A stretch of 33,905 nucleotides of DNA from Marinibacterium sp039179965 (GCA_039179965.1 JBCDEC010000012.1:1-33905), one strand, 5' to 3'. Positions 8,911-17,165 are shown, counted from the stretch's first letter. Notes: generated by a model from the letters alone, not told the origin. Program-made: numbers and translations.

Positions 8911-9079
8911 GGTATTCCCTTGGCTATGTGTGGCGCCGGACGCTGCAATTGCCGCGCAATCAGGCAATGTAACCCGCTTTGCGCCAAGGGCGAAAGTCTT
9001 GGCAATCACGGAGTTTTCGTCAAGCTGAGCAAGTCGCCCCTTGGCAGGGGAGCGGGCGGAAGTCCAAGTATCGAAACGC

Positions 9080-9856
9080 TCAGAACATCCCGTTTTCATG
9101 CGCCAATTTGGCCGGAACCTCCTGTAGGACGTCCCAGTGTTCGGCAATCCTGCCATTCTCGACGCGAAACAGGTCGTAAATGGCGACTGGTTTGTCGCCC
9201 CACGTCCCCTCGGCCTGGGTGAGGACAAAATTGCCCTCCCCGACCACCCGGTGAAGCGTATTGTTCTTGATCTCTCCCAGCACGGCCTTGAGCGCGTCTG
9301 GGCCATCTCCGACCACCGGGTTGTGCTGATCGTAAACCCCGTCGCGGATGAAATTGGCCATCTTATCCGTGTCGCCATTCATCAGAACAGTGCGAACAAA
9401 GCTCTCGACCAACGCTTTGTTTTCGGAAGTTTTATCCTGATCGATAACCTCAGTCATGCCATCTGTCTGGGTTCGTCCACTGGCTGTTTCCGTATACCTG
9501 GGAATGATGGCGTCCCAGTGTTCGGCGATCTTGCCGTCCTCGATACGCCACAGATCAAAGGCCACGACCTCTTTCGCGCCGAACACCTGCGCATTGTGAT
9601 AGGTTGTGTGGGTCGCCAGCAGGTCGCCGTCTTCGAGAACGCGGTGTGTGGTGTAGCCAAAACTTGCCTCATTCAATACCGGCAACAGACCGATCACAGC
9701 GTCCAGCCCGGTTGGCACATGCGGATTGTGCTGGATGTAATCGGCTGCAAAAAGTGCGCGCATCCGGGCTTCGTCAAAGTCGCGGAAAAGCGCGTTCATC
9801 GCGCGCTGCAGAGTGATCTTGGCCGCAGGCGGCGCGGCAGAATTTGGCTGAGACAT
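9080..9856 (-). CDS. Tandem double SnoaL-like domain protein (copy 1)
   Basis: The protein has 258 residues made of two SnoaL-like (NTF2-superfamily) domains, about 15-125 and 140-255. Each has the same landmarks: a YIQHNP or YDQHNP motif, a GDLLATH or GNFVLTQ strand, and a closing strand ending in AEHWD. SnoaL-like proteins are cone-shaped alpha+beta barrels; some catalyse aldol or hydrolytic reactions and many have unknown substrates. There is no signal peptide, so it is cytoplasmic. It is the last gene of a five-gene minus-strand cluster and a paralogue of the protein at 12338-13114, which has exactly the same length. The start at ATG 9856 has AAAGGA about 10 bases upstream. The bases from 8911 to 9079 hold nothing recognisable. 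Confidence 0.83.
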   Translation of the reverse strand: MSQPNSAAPPAAKITLQRAMNALFRDFDEARMRALFAADYIQHNPHVPTGLDAVIGLLPVLNEASFGYTTHRVLEDGDLLATHTTYHNAQVFGAKEVVAFDLWRIEDGKIAEHWDAIIPRYTETASGRTQTDGMTEVIDQDKTSENKALVESFVRTVLMNGDTDKMANFIRDGVYDQHNPVVGDGPDALKAVLGEIKNNTLHRVVGEGNFVLTQAEGTWGDKPVAIYDLFRVENGRIAEHWDVLQEVPAKLAHENGMF

Positions 9857-9961
9857 GTGTTTCTGATCCTTTCGATGCGCGGGCGCGTGCTGCGACGCCT
9901 TCGTTGCCTCACGCGTTATGTTCTGTGGATTTGACCTCCCCCGAGGGCGGCGGCCGGACGG

Positions 9962-10705
9962 TCAGACGCTCATCCCGCCATCGATGATCATGCGGGCGCC
10001 CGTTATGAACCCTGCCTCGGGCCCGACAAGAAAGGATGTGAGCGCTGCGATTTCGTCGGGTTGGCCATAGCGTTCAAGCGGCACCCGTCCCTTGATGAAG
10101 GTCGCGAGGTCGGTTTGATCCGGGTTCATATCGGTATCAATGGGTCCGGGAACGATGGCGTTTATGGTGATGCCCTTTGGTCCGAGGTCCCGTGCCCAAC
10201 CCTGAACGAACCCGTTGACCGCCGCTTTGCTCGCCCCATACAGCGCCAGGCCTGGCACAAAGTAGTCGTTCGCAATGGTCGCGGTCACGGCCACGATCCG
10301 GCTGCCCGGGGACATGACGGCGGCCGCGGATTTGATGATCTCGAAGTTGGCCCGGACGTTGATGTCAAACACCGCGCTGTAGTCTTCGATGTCGAGGCTC
10401 TCGATGGGTTTGGAGATGTTGATCCCTGCGTTTGACACAAGGATATCCAACGCGCCTGTCTGCGTCACCGTATCGGCCACCGCGGCGGCGCCAGAGCCAA
10501 TCTGGCGGGCGTCCGCGAGAATGGCACGCGCCTGTCCACCCGCACGGGAGATCTGCTGCACCACCGCATCGGCGGCATCAGGAGAGCCGACATAGGTCAA
10601 TGTCACCGCGGCCCCGTCGGCGGCCAGTCTCTTGGCAATGACGGCGCCGATGCCGCGGCTGGCGCCTGTGATCAGCGCGCTTTTGCCCGCGAGTTTCTGT
10701 TCCAT
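9962..10705 (-). CDS. Short-chain dehydrogenase/reductase with Thr in place of the usual catalytic Ser
   Basis: This encodes 247 residues, the normal length of classical SDRs. The cofactor-binding motif TGASRGIG is at 13-20, the NAG motif at 92-94, and the catalytic Tyr156-x3-Lys160 in YGASK. The residue 13 before Tyr156, where classical SDRs carry Ser, is Thr143 (in AVTATIANDY); a Thr can act in its place in some family members. A Tyr in LTYVG after the second strand rather than an acidic residue suggests NADP preference. It lies 11 bases after the MDR oxidoreductase gene and is probably co-transcribed. Its role is likely reduction of a carbonyl compound in the same response; the substrate is unknown. 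Confidence 0.85.
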   Translation of the reverse strand: MEQKLAGKSALITGASRGIGAVIAKRLAADGAAVTLTYVGSPDAADAVVQQISRAGGQARAILADARQIGSGAAAVADTVTQTGALDILVSNAGINISKPIESLDIEDYSAVFDINVRANFEIIKSAAAVMSPGSRIVAVTATIANDYFVPGLALYGASKAAVNGFVQGWARDLGPKGITINAIVPGPIDTDMNPDQTDLATFIKGRVPLERYGQPDEIAALTSFLVGPEAGFITGARMIIDGGMSV

Positions 10706-10716
10706 GTCCTGTTCCC

Positions 10717-11733
10717 TTACCCGGTGGTTATCGTGACTTTTCCAAAGGCATTGCCCTCTTGGAGGGCTGCAAAGGCGGCTGGCGCGTTGGCAAAATCAAA
10801 GCGCTGATGCACGGGAATTTCGATTGAGTTCTGACCCACAGCGGCCACCACGCGTTCAAGCAAACTGCGCGACCCGACCATGATCGGAACAAGGCGCACG
10901 CCACTCAACATCAGGTCGAGCATGCGCACGGCGGGTCCGTCCATGCTCTTGAGACCAATTTGCGCAACCGTCCCATTCTGCGCCGTGGCTCGGACAGCCG
11001 TGGCAATGGACGGCGGTCCGGCCGTCTCAAGCACCACGTCGGCCCCGTGACCTGCGGTCACCTCCTTAACAGCAACGTCCCAGTCAGAGCGTTCGCGGTA
11101 ATTTACGCCAAAGTCCGCCCCGAGCGCTTTTGCGCGTTCCAGTTTGGCCGGATCGGAAGAGGTCACCCCGACCCTCGCGCCGGCAGCCTTCGCCAGTTGA
11201 ACCGCGATGAGAGACACGGACCCGGTGCCCGTGGCAAGGGCGGTCTGGCCCGGCTTCAACTGCCCGGCTTCAAAGAGCGCGTTCCAGGCCGTCACGGCTG
11301 CACAAGGCAAACACGCCGCTTGTTCCAAGGGCACGGTATCAGGCAAACGCACAAGGGCGCGCGCGTCAAAAACCCGATCCTGCGCCAGAACGCCCTGCGC
11401 CGCCTCGCCATGGGCGAAGGCCCCCATGTATGGCTCGAAGGCGCCACTTTGGTGCGCCGGGTTGAATGTGATCACAACCCGGTCGCCGACGTCCACGCCG
11501 GTCACATCTGGGGCCACTTCGGTCACCACGCCAGCAGCGTCTGACAGTGGCACAAGCTCGGGCGCCGTCTTCACCGGTGACAAGCCATGCGCCACCATCA
11601 GATCACGCGCGTTCAATGACCAGGCCTTGAGTGCGACGCGGGCCTGACCGGGCGAAAGATCGTCGTCGGAGATCTCTTTGAGCGCGAGGGAGGCGAGGCC
11701 CTCGCCAGGGGATAACGTCCAGTGTTGTGTCAC
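10717..11733 (-). CDS. Zinc-independent MDR oxidoreductase (quinone/enone reductase-like)
   Basis: The protein has 338 residues from GTG 11733, preceded by GAGGAG at 6-base spacing; the upstream extension to 11805 looks non-coding. The fold is medium-chain dehydrogenase/reductase: an N-terminal GroES-like domain (about 1-120), a Rossmann domain with GTGSVSLIAVQLAKAAG, and the SSDPAKLERAKALGAD segment. The catalytic zinc ligands are missing: where alcohol dehydrogenases have GHE it reads LSDAAG, and no Cys is found at the first ligand position (SLNARDLM). It therefore groups with NADPH quinone oxidoreductases and enoyl reductases. Its neighbours (SDR, SnoaL proteins, HxlR regulator) suggest handling of reactive carbonyls or quinones (inference). 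Confidence 0.85.
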   Translation of the reverse strand: MTQHWTLSPGEGLASLALKEISDDDLSPGQARVALKAWSLNARDLMVAHGLSPVKTAPELVPLSDAAGVVTEVAPDVTGVDVGDRVVITFNPAHQSGAFEPYMGAFAHGEAAQGVLAQDRVFDARALVRLPDTVPLEQAACLPCAAVTAWNALFEAGQLKPGQTALATGTGSVSLIAVQLAKAAGARVGVTSSDPAKLERAKALGADFGVNYRERSDWDVAVKEVTAGHGADVVLETAGPPSIATAVRATAQNGTVAQIGLKSMDGPAVRMLDLMLSGVRLVPIMVGSRSLLERVVAAVGQNSIEIPVHQRFDFANAPAAFAALQEGNAFGKVTITTG

Positions 11734-11811
11734 CGATGGCTCCTCAGGATGAAATGTTGTGGCAGGGTCGGTCCGCCCGACATGTTGCGCGCGTGGCCGC
11801 CGCAAGCCAGG

Positions 11812-12285
11812 TCATTGCGATTTGTTGAACGCGTAGCGCGCGATTTTCCAATCGCCGTCGATCCGTTCGAACACCCAGAGTTCACGGTTGATCTCGGGCA
11901 CCGTCTGGTTCGCGTCCTTGATGAAACGGGTACCGGTTGAGGTGGTGGTGGCGTAGGCGGTGGTATCAGAGATGACGATGTTATCGGGATCGATGGCGAA
12001 TTCCAGGTTGATCGTCAGTGCACTGAACGCGAAGGCATAAAACCCGGTTATGTCCTGCTGGCCTTCAAAGACGTCGAACCTGTCAGGGAACAAAATCGCG
12101 TCGTCCGTGTGGAGGGCGCCAAGACCTTCAGCATTGCTTTCGTTCACGTGGCTTTCATAGCTTAGCAGGACGTTGATGATTTGGTCTATTTCGCTCTGAT
12201 CTTCAGCGTGCAGAACGGCTCCAAACATCAGAGGTAGGATGAGCCCAAGCCATGCAAGCCGACGCACCGGATACAAATGTTTCAT
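11812..12285 (-). CDS. Exported single-domain SnoaL/NTF2-like protein
   Basis: This encodes 157 residues from ATG 12285, with AAGGA upstream; the longer frame to 12384 would bury the signal peptide. The N-terminus (MKHLYPVRRLAWLGLILPLM, cleavage near VLHAE) indicates export. The remainder is one NTF2-like domain of the DUF4440/SgcJ type: SEIDQIINVLLSYESHVNESN, LGALHTDDAILFPD, and the closing WVFERIDGDWKIARYAFN. Such domains are often ligand-binding pockets; catalytic residues are not assured. It is unlike the two double-domain neighbours in being exported and single, but it lies in the same minus-strand run (52 bases after the first, 78 before the MDR gene). Confidence 0.78.
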   Translation of the reverse strand: MKHLYPVRRLAWLGLILPLMFGAVLHAEDQSEIDQIINVLLSYESHVNESNAEGLGALHTDDAILFPDRFDVFEGQQDITGFYAFAFSALTINLEFAIDPDNIVISDTTAYATTTSTGTRFIKDANQTVPEINRELWVFERIDGDWKIARYAFNKSQ

Positions 12286-12337
12286 GCGATGTTCCTTTGT
12301 CTGGGGGGGTGTAGCGCGTAGTCCTGGGGTGTTGTGA

Positions 12338-13114
12338 TCAGAACTTGCCGTTGTCATGGGCCATCTGCGCCGGGATGGGTTCAATCGTGTCCCAGTGTTC
12401 GACGATCATCCCATCTTCGACCCGCCACAGATCGAAGAACGCCGTGGGGACATCGCCCATTGCGCCTTCGGTCATGGTGAAGACAAAGTTGCCTTCCGCC
12501 ACGATCATGTGCAGCTCGGAGAAGGAAAAGCCCTGACCGGCATCGGCCAACTGCGCGAAAGCCGCCCCGAGCGCGGCAAGCCCATCTGGCACAAGCGGGT
12601 TGTGCTGATGATAGGCGCCCGAATCGGCAATGATGTAGTTGGGCGCCTTGTCCAGTTCCCCGTTCAAAAAGACGTCCCTGACAAATCCAGCGACCACCGC
12701 CTTGTTCGCCGCCGTGTTGTCCAGATCCGTGATCTGGGTTGGGCCATCGGTCATCGTCCGCCCCGACGCGGTTTTTTCTGGAGGGACCTGCAGATTATCC
12801 CAGTGTTCGACGAGCACACCGTCCTCGACACGGAAGACGTCAAAGGAGACCAGCGTAGGCGCCCCAAAGGCGTCAGCGTTTTCAAACGTGTTGTGGGCAA
12901 CGACGAGATCGCCCTCCGAAATGATCCGGTGTGTCGTGACCGTCAAACCGGTGTCCTTGGCCACCGGGATCAGGTTCAGAAGGCCGTCGGCCCCCGTTGG
13001 GATCACCGGGTTGTGCTGGATGTAGTCGGGCGCCAGCACCTGCCGCGCCGCGTCAGCGTCATAGTCGACGAAGACGGCGGTAACGAGGGCGATGACCAGT
13101 TCCTGAGGAGTCAT
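12338..13114 (-). CDS. Tandem double SnoaL-like domain protein (copy 2)
   Basis: The protein has 258 residues from ATG 13114, with AAAGGA upstream; the longer frame to 13171 runs into the control region. The two SnoaL-like domains each carry the QHNP motif (DYIQHNPVIPTG, YHQHNPLVPDG) and the EHWD closing strand. It is the same length and layout as the protein at 9080-9856 (for example NKAVVAGFVRDVFLNGELDK against NKALVESFVRTVLMNGDTDK), so the two arose by duplication within one cluster and enclose the other three genes. It is cytoplasmic, with no signal peptide. It is the first gene after the divergent HxlR promoter region and probably the most directly controlled. Function is unknown; its predicted family includes proteins called SnoaL-like aldol-condensation enzymes. 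Confidence 0.83.
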   Translation of the reverse strand: MTPQELVIALVTAVFVDYDADAARQVLAPDYIQHNPVIPTGADGLLNLIPVAKDTGLTVTTHRIISEGDLVVAHNTFENADAFGAPTLVSFDVFRVEDGVLVEHWDNLQVPPEKTASGRTMTDGPTQITDLDNTAANKAVVAGFVRDVFLNGELDKAPNYIIADSGAYHQHNPLVPDGLAALGAAFAQLADAGQGFSFSELHMIVAEGNFVFTMTEGAMGDVPTAFFDLWRVEDGMIVEHWDTIEPIPAQMAHDNGKF

Positions 13115-13214
13115 GCGATGTCCTTTCGACTCAAATGCAGAAACTATGGTATTCATTTCGCACCAAGGCACAATTACGCACTTTAATGATACGTCGTATG
13201 GTTTAGGATACCTG
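13115..13214. promoter_or_regulatory. Divergent promoter region with a candidate HxlR operator
   Basis: About 100 AT-richer bases separate the SnoaL gene from the HxlR gene. An odd-length dyad ATACG-T-CGTAT lies at 13189-13199, just before the TAGGA ribosome binding site (13204-13208) of the regulator. HxlR regulators bind short inverted repeats between themselves and the divergent target, so this is the best operator candidate. The exact promoters were not assigned. Confidence 0.5.
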
Positions 13215-13664
13215 ATGCCCGAAAGGTGGCTTGATCCGATGCTCCAAAGTATGCGACGCGTTTCTGGTGCAATTCAGGAACCTTATGACATGCTCCCGGT
13301 TGGTGTTCACAACGATGCAGAGGCGCTGCTCTGCCCGATCCGCACGGTCCTTTCGAAAGTGACCGGCAAATGGCAAATCATAATCGTACTGGCGTTGGAG
13401 GACGGACCTTTGCGCTTTGGCGAACTGAAACGCACGATCGGGGACGTGACCCAGAGGGTTCTGACCGAGAATTTGCGGAGCCTGCAGCGCGACGGATATC
13501 TGACGCGTACCGTGTATCCCGGCCCGCCCGTCGCGGTGTCTTATGAACTGACAAACATTGGGCAAGAGCTGGTCGCCTTGCTGACCCCCATTGTTCTTTG
13601 GGCCGACAACAACATGGAAACCGTGAAGGCAGCGCGACTGGACTACGAAGGCTCGATCGGCTGA
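13215..13664 (+). CDS. HxlR-family winged-helix transcriptional regulator
   Basis: The protein has 149 residues from ATG 13215, chosen because TAGGA lies 6 bases upstream; ATG 13290, which gives 124 residues, also has an AGGA further off, and the open frame back to 13113 overlaps the divergent gene. The HxlR domain begins at LLCPIRTVLSKVTGKWQI, followed by LRFGELKRTIGDVTQRVLTENLRSL (recognition helix) and the wing DGYLTRTVYPGPPVAVSYELT. Members of this family are often one-domain sensors of aldehydes, quinones or redox state; here the single conserved Cys precedes the first helix (ALLCPI), a position that serves as redox/electrophile sensor in some relatives. It is the likely regulator of the divergent SnoaL-MDR-SDR unit. 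Confidence 0.88.
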   Translation: MPERWLDPMLQSMRRVSGAIQEPYDMLPVGVHNDAEALLCPIRTVLSKVTGKWQIIIVLALEDGPLRFGELKRTIGDVTQRVLTENLRSLQRDGYLTRTVYPGPPVAVSYELTNIGQELVALLTPIVLWADNNMETVKAARLDYEGSIG

Positions 13665-13671
13665 GCCTTCC

Positions 13672-13695
13672 CCGGGTCCCACCCGGTTCCTGTTT
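13672..13695 (+). terminator. Likely intrinsic terminator of the HxlR gene
   Basis: CCGGGT (13672-13677) and ACCCGG (13681-13686) form a perfect 6-bp stem with a CCC loop, followed by the T-rich tail TTCCTGTTT, 8 bases after the stop codon. Nothing convincing is encoded between here and 13885. Confidence 0.55.
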
Positions 13696-13885
13696 GATGG
13701 CGTGACGACGTCCAGCTGGCGTATGCCGCCGCAATGCGTCGGGTTGGGCGCCGCAGGCCCAGGGTGTTTCGCGACCGCGTGACCCGCATCAACTGTTGTG
13801 GCCGTCCGCCGGGTGGAGGACATCGCGAAAGGACGTGCCGAACATGCGCCAAGTGCCCGGACACCTTGTGTTGATTCAGAAAACC

Positions 13886-14605
13886 CTAACCGAAAGGCAG
13901 GTCGGCAAATGCCTCGACCACGTGATCCGCACCCGCTCGGGACAGCATGTCGGCATGGCTGGCCTGCGCGCCGGACAGATGGGATCCGCCGACGAATCCG
14001 ATACAGCGCATGCCCGCGGCCTTGGCCGCGCGCACACCGTAAAGGGAGTCTTCGATAACCAGACAGTCTTGCGGCGCAACGCCAACCTGGGATGCGGCAA
14101 AGAGAAACAGATCGGGGTCCGGTTTGCCTCGGGTCACCTGCTCGGCGCTGAAAACATCGCGAAATTGTAGCGCCATGCGCATCGCATCCAAAGCGACTCC
14201 GATGCGTTCATGCGTGCCGCTTGACGCGATACAATAGGGAATGCCGTCACGGTCAAGCGCCGCGAGCAATGTGTGAATGCCAGCCACGGGCATGAGTTCG
14301 GCCCGAAAACGGGCGTAGAGCGTGTCTTGCCAGTGGTCCGCAAAACCGGACGGCGTATCAGAGCTGTGGTGGTCCCGCAGAAAGGCTTCCACCGTTGCCA
14401 GCGACCGGCCCAGGAACCGGTCGCGCACCTCTTGCAGCGACAGGTCGATCCCAAAGCGGGACAATGCGTCCTGCAATGTCTGCAACGAGATGACCTCGCT
14501 GTCGGCCACCACACCGTCAAAGTCGAAAATCAACAGCCTGACACCGGCAAACAGATCCGCTTTGGGGTTGGGATCCGGCTGATCTGGAGGCGCTTTCTGG
14601 TGCAT
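13886..14605 (-). CDS. HAD-family sugar phosphatase / beta-phosphoglucomutase-like
   Basis: This 239-residue protein has all four HAD motifs: motif I DFDGVVAD (nucleophile Asp28, acid Asp30), motif II in CIASSGTHE, motif III Lys in RGKPDPDLF, and motif IV in VIEDSLYG. The helical cap between motifs I and II (about 40-120) is of the C1 type of beta-phosphoglucomutase and sugar-phosphate phosphatases. It starts 14 bases after the stop of the ABC ATPase gene and is co-transcribed with it, away from the binding protein operon. Its probable role is dephosphorylation of a sugar or polyol phosphate that builds up during catabolism of the imported compound (inference). Mutase activity is an alternative. 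Confidence 0.87.
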   Translation of the reverse strand: MHQKAPPDQPDPNPKADLFAGVRLLIFDFDGVVADSEVISLQTLQDALSRFGIDLSLQEVRDRFLGRSLATVEAFLRDHHSSDTPSGFADHWQDTLYARFRAELMPVAGIHTLLAALDRDGIPYCIASSGTHERIGVALDAMRMALQFRDVFSAEQVTRGKPDPDLFLFAASQVGVAPQDCLVIEDSLYGVRAAKAAGMRCIGFVGGSHLSGAQASHADMLSRAGADHVVEAFADLPFG

Positions 14606-14619
14606 CCGACCAAAGCGAA

Positions 14620-15636
14620 TTAAATCGCGCGACCGGCGCTGTTGAACTGGTGCAACCGGTCCGCCGGGATCCGAAGGCCGACATCCTGACCGACATCCGT
14701 GGTGTCATCTCCTTCCACGCGGGCAACCATCTCGGCACCACCGCGCGTGTCGAGGTAGAGCAGGTTTTCCCCGCCCAATTGCTCTCTGACCTTTACCGTC
14801 GCATCCGCCTGCCCGTCTCCGGTACCGACAAGTTCCAGATGTTCGGGGCGGCAGCCGACGAAGGCAGTCGACTCACCCAGGTCCAGTCCGCGCAGACCGA
14901 TGTCGGCCGGAATCACGTTCATTGCCGGAGAGCCGATGAATTCGGCCACAAAGCGGGAGTTCGGCTTGTGATAGAGCTCCATGGGCGAGCCGACCTGTTC
15001 GACCCGGCCGGCGTTCAGGACCACGATCTTGTCCGCCATCGTCATGGCTTCGACCTGGTCATGGGTGACGTAGATCATCGTGGCCTGCAATTGCTTGTGC
15101 AGGCCCTCAAGTTCGACGCGCATCTGCACCCGAAGCTTGGCGTCCAGATTTGAGAGCGGCTCATCAAACAGAAACACCTTGGGGTTTTTGACAATCGCCC
15201 GGCCAATAGCGACCCGTTGACGCTGCCCGCCGGACAACTGGCCCGGCTTGCGGTCCAGATAGTCTTCAAGCTGCAAAATCCGGGCGGCCTCGGCGATGCG
15301 CTCCTTGCGCAGGGCGGGCTCGAAGCCATTGACTTTCATGCCGAAATCCATGTTGTCGCGCACACTCATATGGGGGTAGAGCGCGTAGGACTGGAACACC
15401 ATCGACAGATCCCGGTCGGCCGGCTCAGATTCCGTCACATCCCGGCCGTCAATTTCGATTCGGCCCGAGTTAACGGCCTCCAATCCGGCGATGGTCCGCA
15501 GCAACGTTGATTTCCCACAGCCCGACGGGCCGACAAAGACCACGAACTCACGGTCTTCGATGTCCAGTGTGACATCGAACAGAGCCTGTACGTCGCCATA
15601 GAACTTGTTGATGCCATTCAGTCTTATGCCAGCCAC
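14620..15636 (-). CDS. ABC transporter ATPase, MalK/UgpC/SmoK type, for sugar or polyol import
   Basis: The protein has 338 residues from GTG 15636, with GGGAGGA at 7-base spacing; the frame open to 15690 runs into the control region. It shows Walker A GPSGCGKST, the Q-loop in VFQSYALYPHM, the signature LSGGQRQR, Walker B VFLFDEPLSNLD and the H-loop in VTHDQVEAM. The C-terminal ~100 residues are the OB/TOBE regulatory domain of carbohydrate importers (ending DRLHQFNSAGRAI). It energises the two permeases at 17219-18907. Unusually the ATPase is split from them on the opposite strand, but from the same control region, so the two units are probably coregulated. Confidence 0.93.
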   Translation of the reverse strand: MAGIRLNGINKFYGDVQALFDVTLDIEDREFVVFVGPSGCGKSTLLRTIAGLEAVNSGRIEIDGRDVTESEPADRDLSMVFQSYALYPHMSVRDNMDFGMKVNGFEPALRKERIAEAARILQLEDYLDRKPGQLSGGQRQRVAIGRAIVKNPKVFLFDEPLSNLDAKLRVQMRVELEGLHKQLQATMIYVTHDQVEAMTMADKIVVLNAGRVEQVGSPMELYHKPNSRFVAEFIGSPAMNVIPADIGLRGLDLGESTAFVGCRPEHLELVGTGDGQADATVKVREQLGGENLLYLDTRGGAEMVARVEGDDTTDVGQDVGLRIPADRLHQFNSAGRAI

Positions 15637-15796
15637 GGCGGTGTCCTCCCGATCGACGCGGCACATACCGCGAGCGAACTTTTGTATCACTTAATAAACC
15701 TTTGTGTTGACTTTCAAGTCAATTAAATACTTTTGTATGTTCCAGAATGCAGATGGAACATCCATCTAAAGGCATGATGAGGGAGGAAAAATCGTC
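15637..15796. promoter_or_regulatory. Divergent control region of the polyol importer with phased repeats
   Basis: This 160-base AT-rich region separates the ATPase from the binding protein. ACTTTTGTAT occurs exactly at 15678-15687 and 15729-15738, and an 8/10 copy (ACCTTTGTGT) at 15698-15707; the starts are 20 and 31 bases apart, about two and three helix turns. TTGACTT-TC-AAGTCAA (15707-15722) is a perfect dyad giving a TTGACT on each strand. On the minus strand this can serve as a -35 with TTTATT (15698-15693) at 18-base spacing as -10. TGTTCC-N11-GGAACA (15738-15760) and AGATGG-N5-CCATCT (15751-15767) lie closer to the binding protein. GGGAGG (15781-15786) is its ribosome binding site. 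Confidence 0.65.
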
Positions 15797-17140
15797 ATGA
15801 GAACTCTGCGTAATCTGTATTGCTCAGCGGCTGTGATCAGCATCATGGCCACGGGCGCCGTTGCGGACAGCCATGGCTGGAGCCTGAAGGACGCCGCGGC
15901 CCCCTATGCCGGAACAACCATAGATGTGGTGTTCCTGCTGCGCCCCGGTTACGAGGCCGTCGAGGCCATGCTGCCGGCTTTCGAGGAAGAAACCGGTATC
16001 AAGGTCAATATCATCAAGCACCCCTACGAGAACGCGCTCGGAGAACAGGTGCGCGATTTCGTGGCCGGTGGTGATCTGGACATCGCGCTCATCGACCTCG
16101 TCTGGATCGGCAACTTCGCCGAGAATGAATGGATCGTGCCTCTGGCCGACGTGCAGGCGAAGTTCCCGGACCTGGTGGACCCGGAGCTTGATATCGACGA
16201 CTTCTTCCCGCTGGTGCTCAACGCTTTCGGCGGCTGGAATGACACGCTTTATGGCCTGCCCTTCGACAATTACTCGGGCCTGATGTTCTACAACCGTTGC
16301 ATGCTGGAAGAGGCCGGCTTTGATGGTCCGCCCGCGACCTGGGAGGACCTGAAGGATGTCTATGGTCCGGCGCTGACCAAAGACGGCAAGTATGCCTTTG
16401 CGCTGCAGTCGAAGCGGAACGAGACTCAGTCCGCAGACAGCTTCGCACGCGTGCTCTGGCCCTTCGGCGGATCGTTTCTGGATGACGAATTCAAGTCAAA
16501 CCTGATGAGCGACGAAAGCCAAACCGGACTGAAGTTCCGCCAGGACCTGATGGAATACATGCCCGATGGCATCGTGGCCTATGACCATGCCGAAACGGTC
16601 AACGGCTTCGCGCAGGGCGACGTGGCGATAATCACCGAATGGTCGGCCTTCTATTCCACCGTGGTTTCGCCCGAAACCTCTGCCATTGCGGATTGTGTCG
16701 AGATCGCGCCCGAACCGATGGGGCCGGCAGGCCGCAAGCCGGCTCTGGGCGGGTTCTCGCTGGCTGTGGCCAGCCAGGCGGATGAGGCAGAACAGGCGGC
16801 AGCCTACCTCTTCATCCAGTGGGCAACCTCCAAGGCCAATGCCCGCGAGTATCTCGAACGCGGTGGCGTGCCCGCACGCCAGTCGGTCTATCAGCAGGAC
16901 GGTTTGGACGACTACAAATTCGTCCCCGCGCTGGTCGAAAGCTGGCAGGACGGTGTTCCGGAATTCCGCCCGCGCTTTGCCGAGTGGCCCGAAATCACCG
17001 AGATCGTGCAGGAATGGGGCACGAAGATGATGCTGGGTGAGGTGACCACCGAAGAGGGCGCCGAAGAAATCGGCAAGCGCATGGAAGAGGTGCTAGAAGC
17101 CGCCGGGTATTACTCGGGCGACAAGCCGCTGGCACAATAA
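15797..17140 (+). CDS. ABC transporter substrate-binding protein (family 1), sugar/polyol
   Basis: The 447-residue protein is periplasmic, with a signal peptide at 1-23 (cleavage near AVA-DS); there is no lipobox, so it is soluble. It has the fold of extracellular solute-binding family 1: IDVVFLLRPGYEAVEAMLPAFEEETGIKVNI, LDIALIDLVWIGNFAEN, YGLPFDNYSGLMFYN and the hinge near GGFSLAVASQA. Related proteins bind sugars, polyols or glycerol phosphate; enzymes in the cluster point to pentitols or hexitols here (inference). It is the first gene of the plus-strand unit. A strong hairpin follows the stop at 17166-17184, as often seen where the binding protein must be made in excess over the permeases. 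Confidence 0.92.
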   Translation: MRTLRNLYCSAAVISIMATGAVADSHGWSLKDAAAPYAGTTIDVVFLLRPGYEAVEAMLPAFEEETGIKVNIIKHPYENALGEQVRDFVAGGDLDIALIDLVWIGNFAENEWIVPLADVQAKFPDLVDPELDIDDFFPLVLNAFGGWNDTLYGLPFDNYSGLMFYNRCMLEEAGFDGPPATWEDLKDVYGPALTKDGKYAFALQSKRNETQSADSFARVLWPFGGSFLDDEFKSNLMSDESQTGLKFRQDLMEYMPDGIVAYDHAETVNGFAQGDVAIITEWSAFYSTVVSPETSAIADCVEIAPEPMGPAGRKPALGGFSLAVASQADEAEQAAAYLFIQWATSKANAREYLERGGVPARQSVYQQDGLDDYKFVPALVESWQDGVPEFRPRFAEWPEITEIVQEWGTKMMLGEVTTEEGAEEIGKRMEEVLEAAGYYSGDKPLAQ

Positions 17141-17165
17141 CCCCAATACGTTACGCTATACCCGT

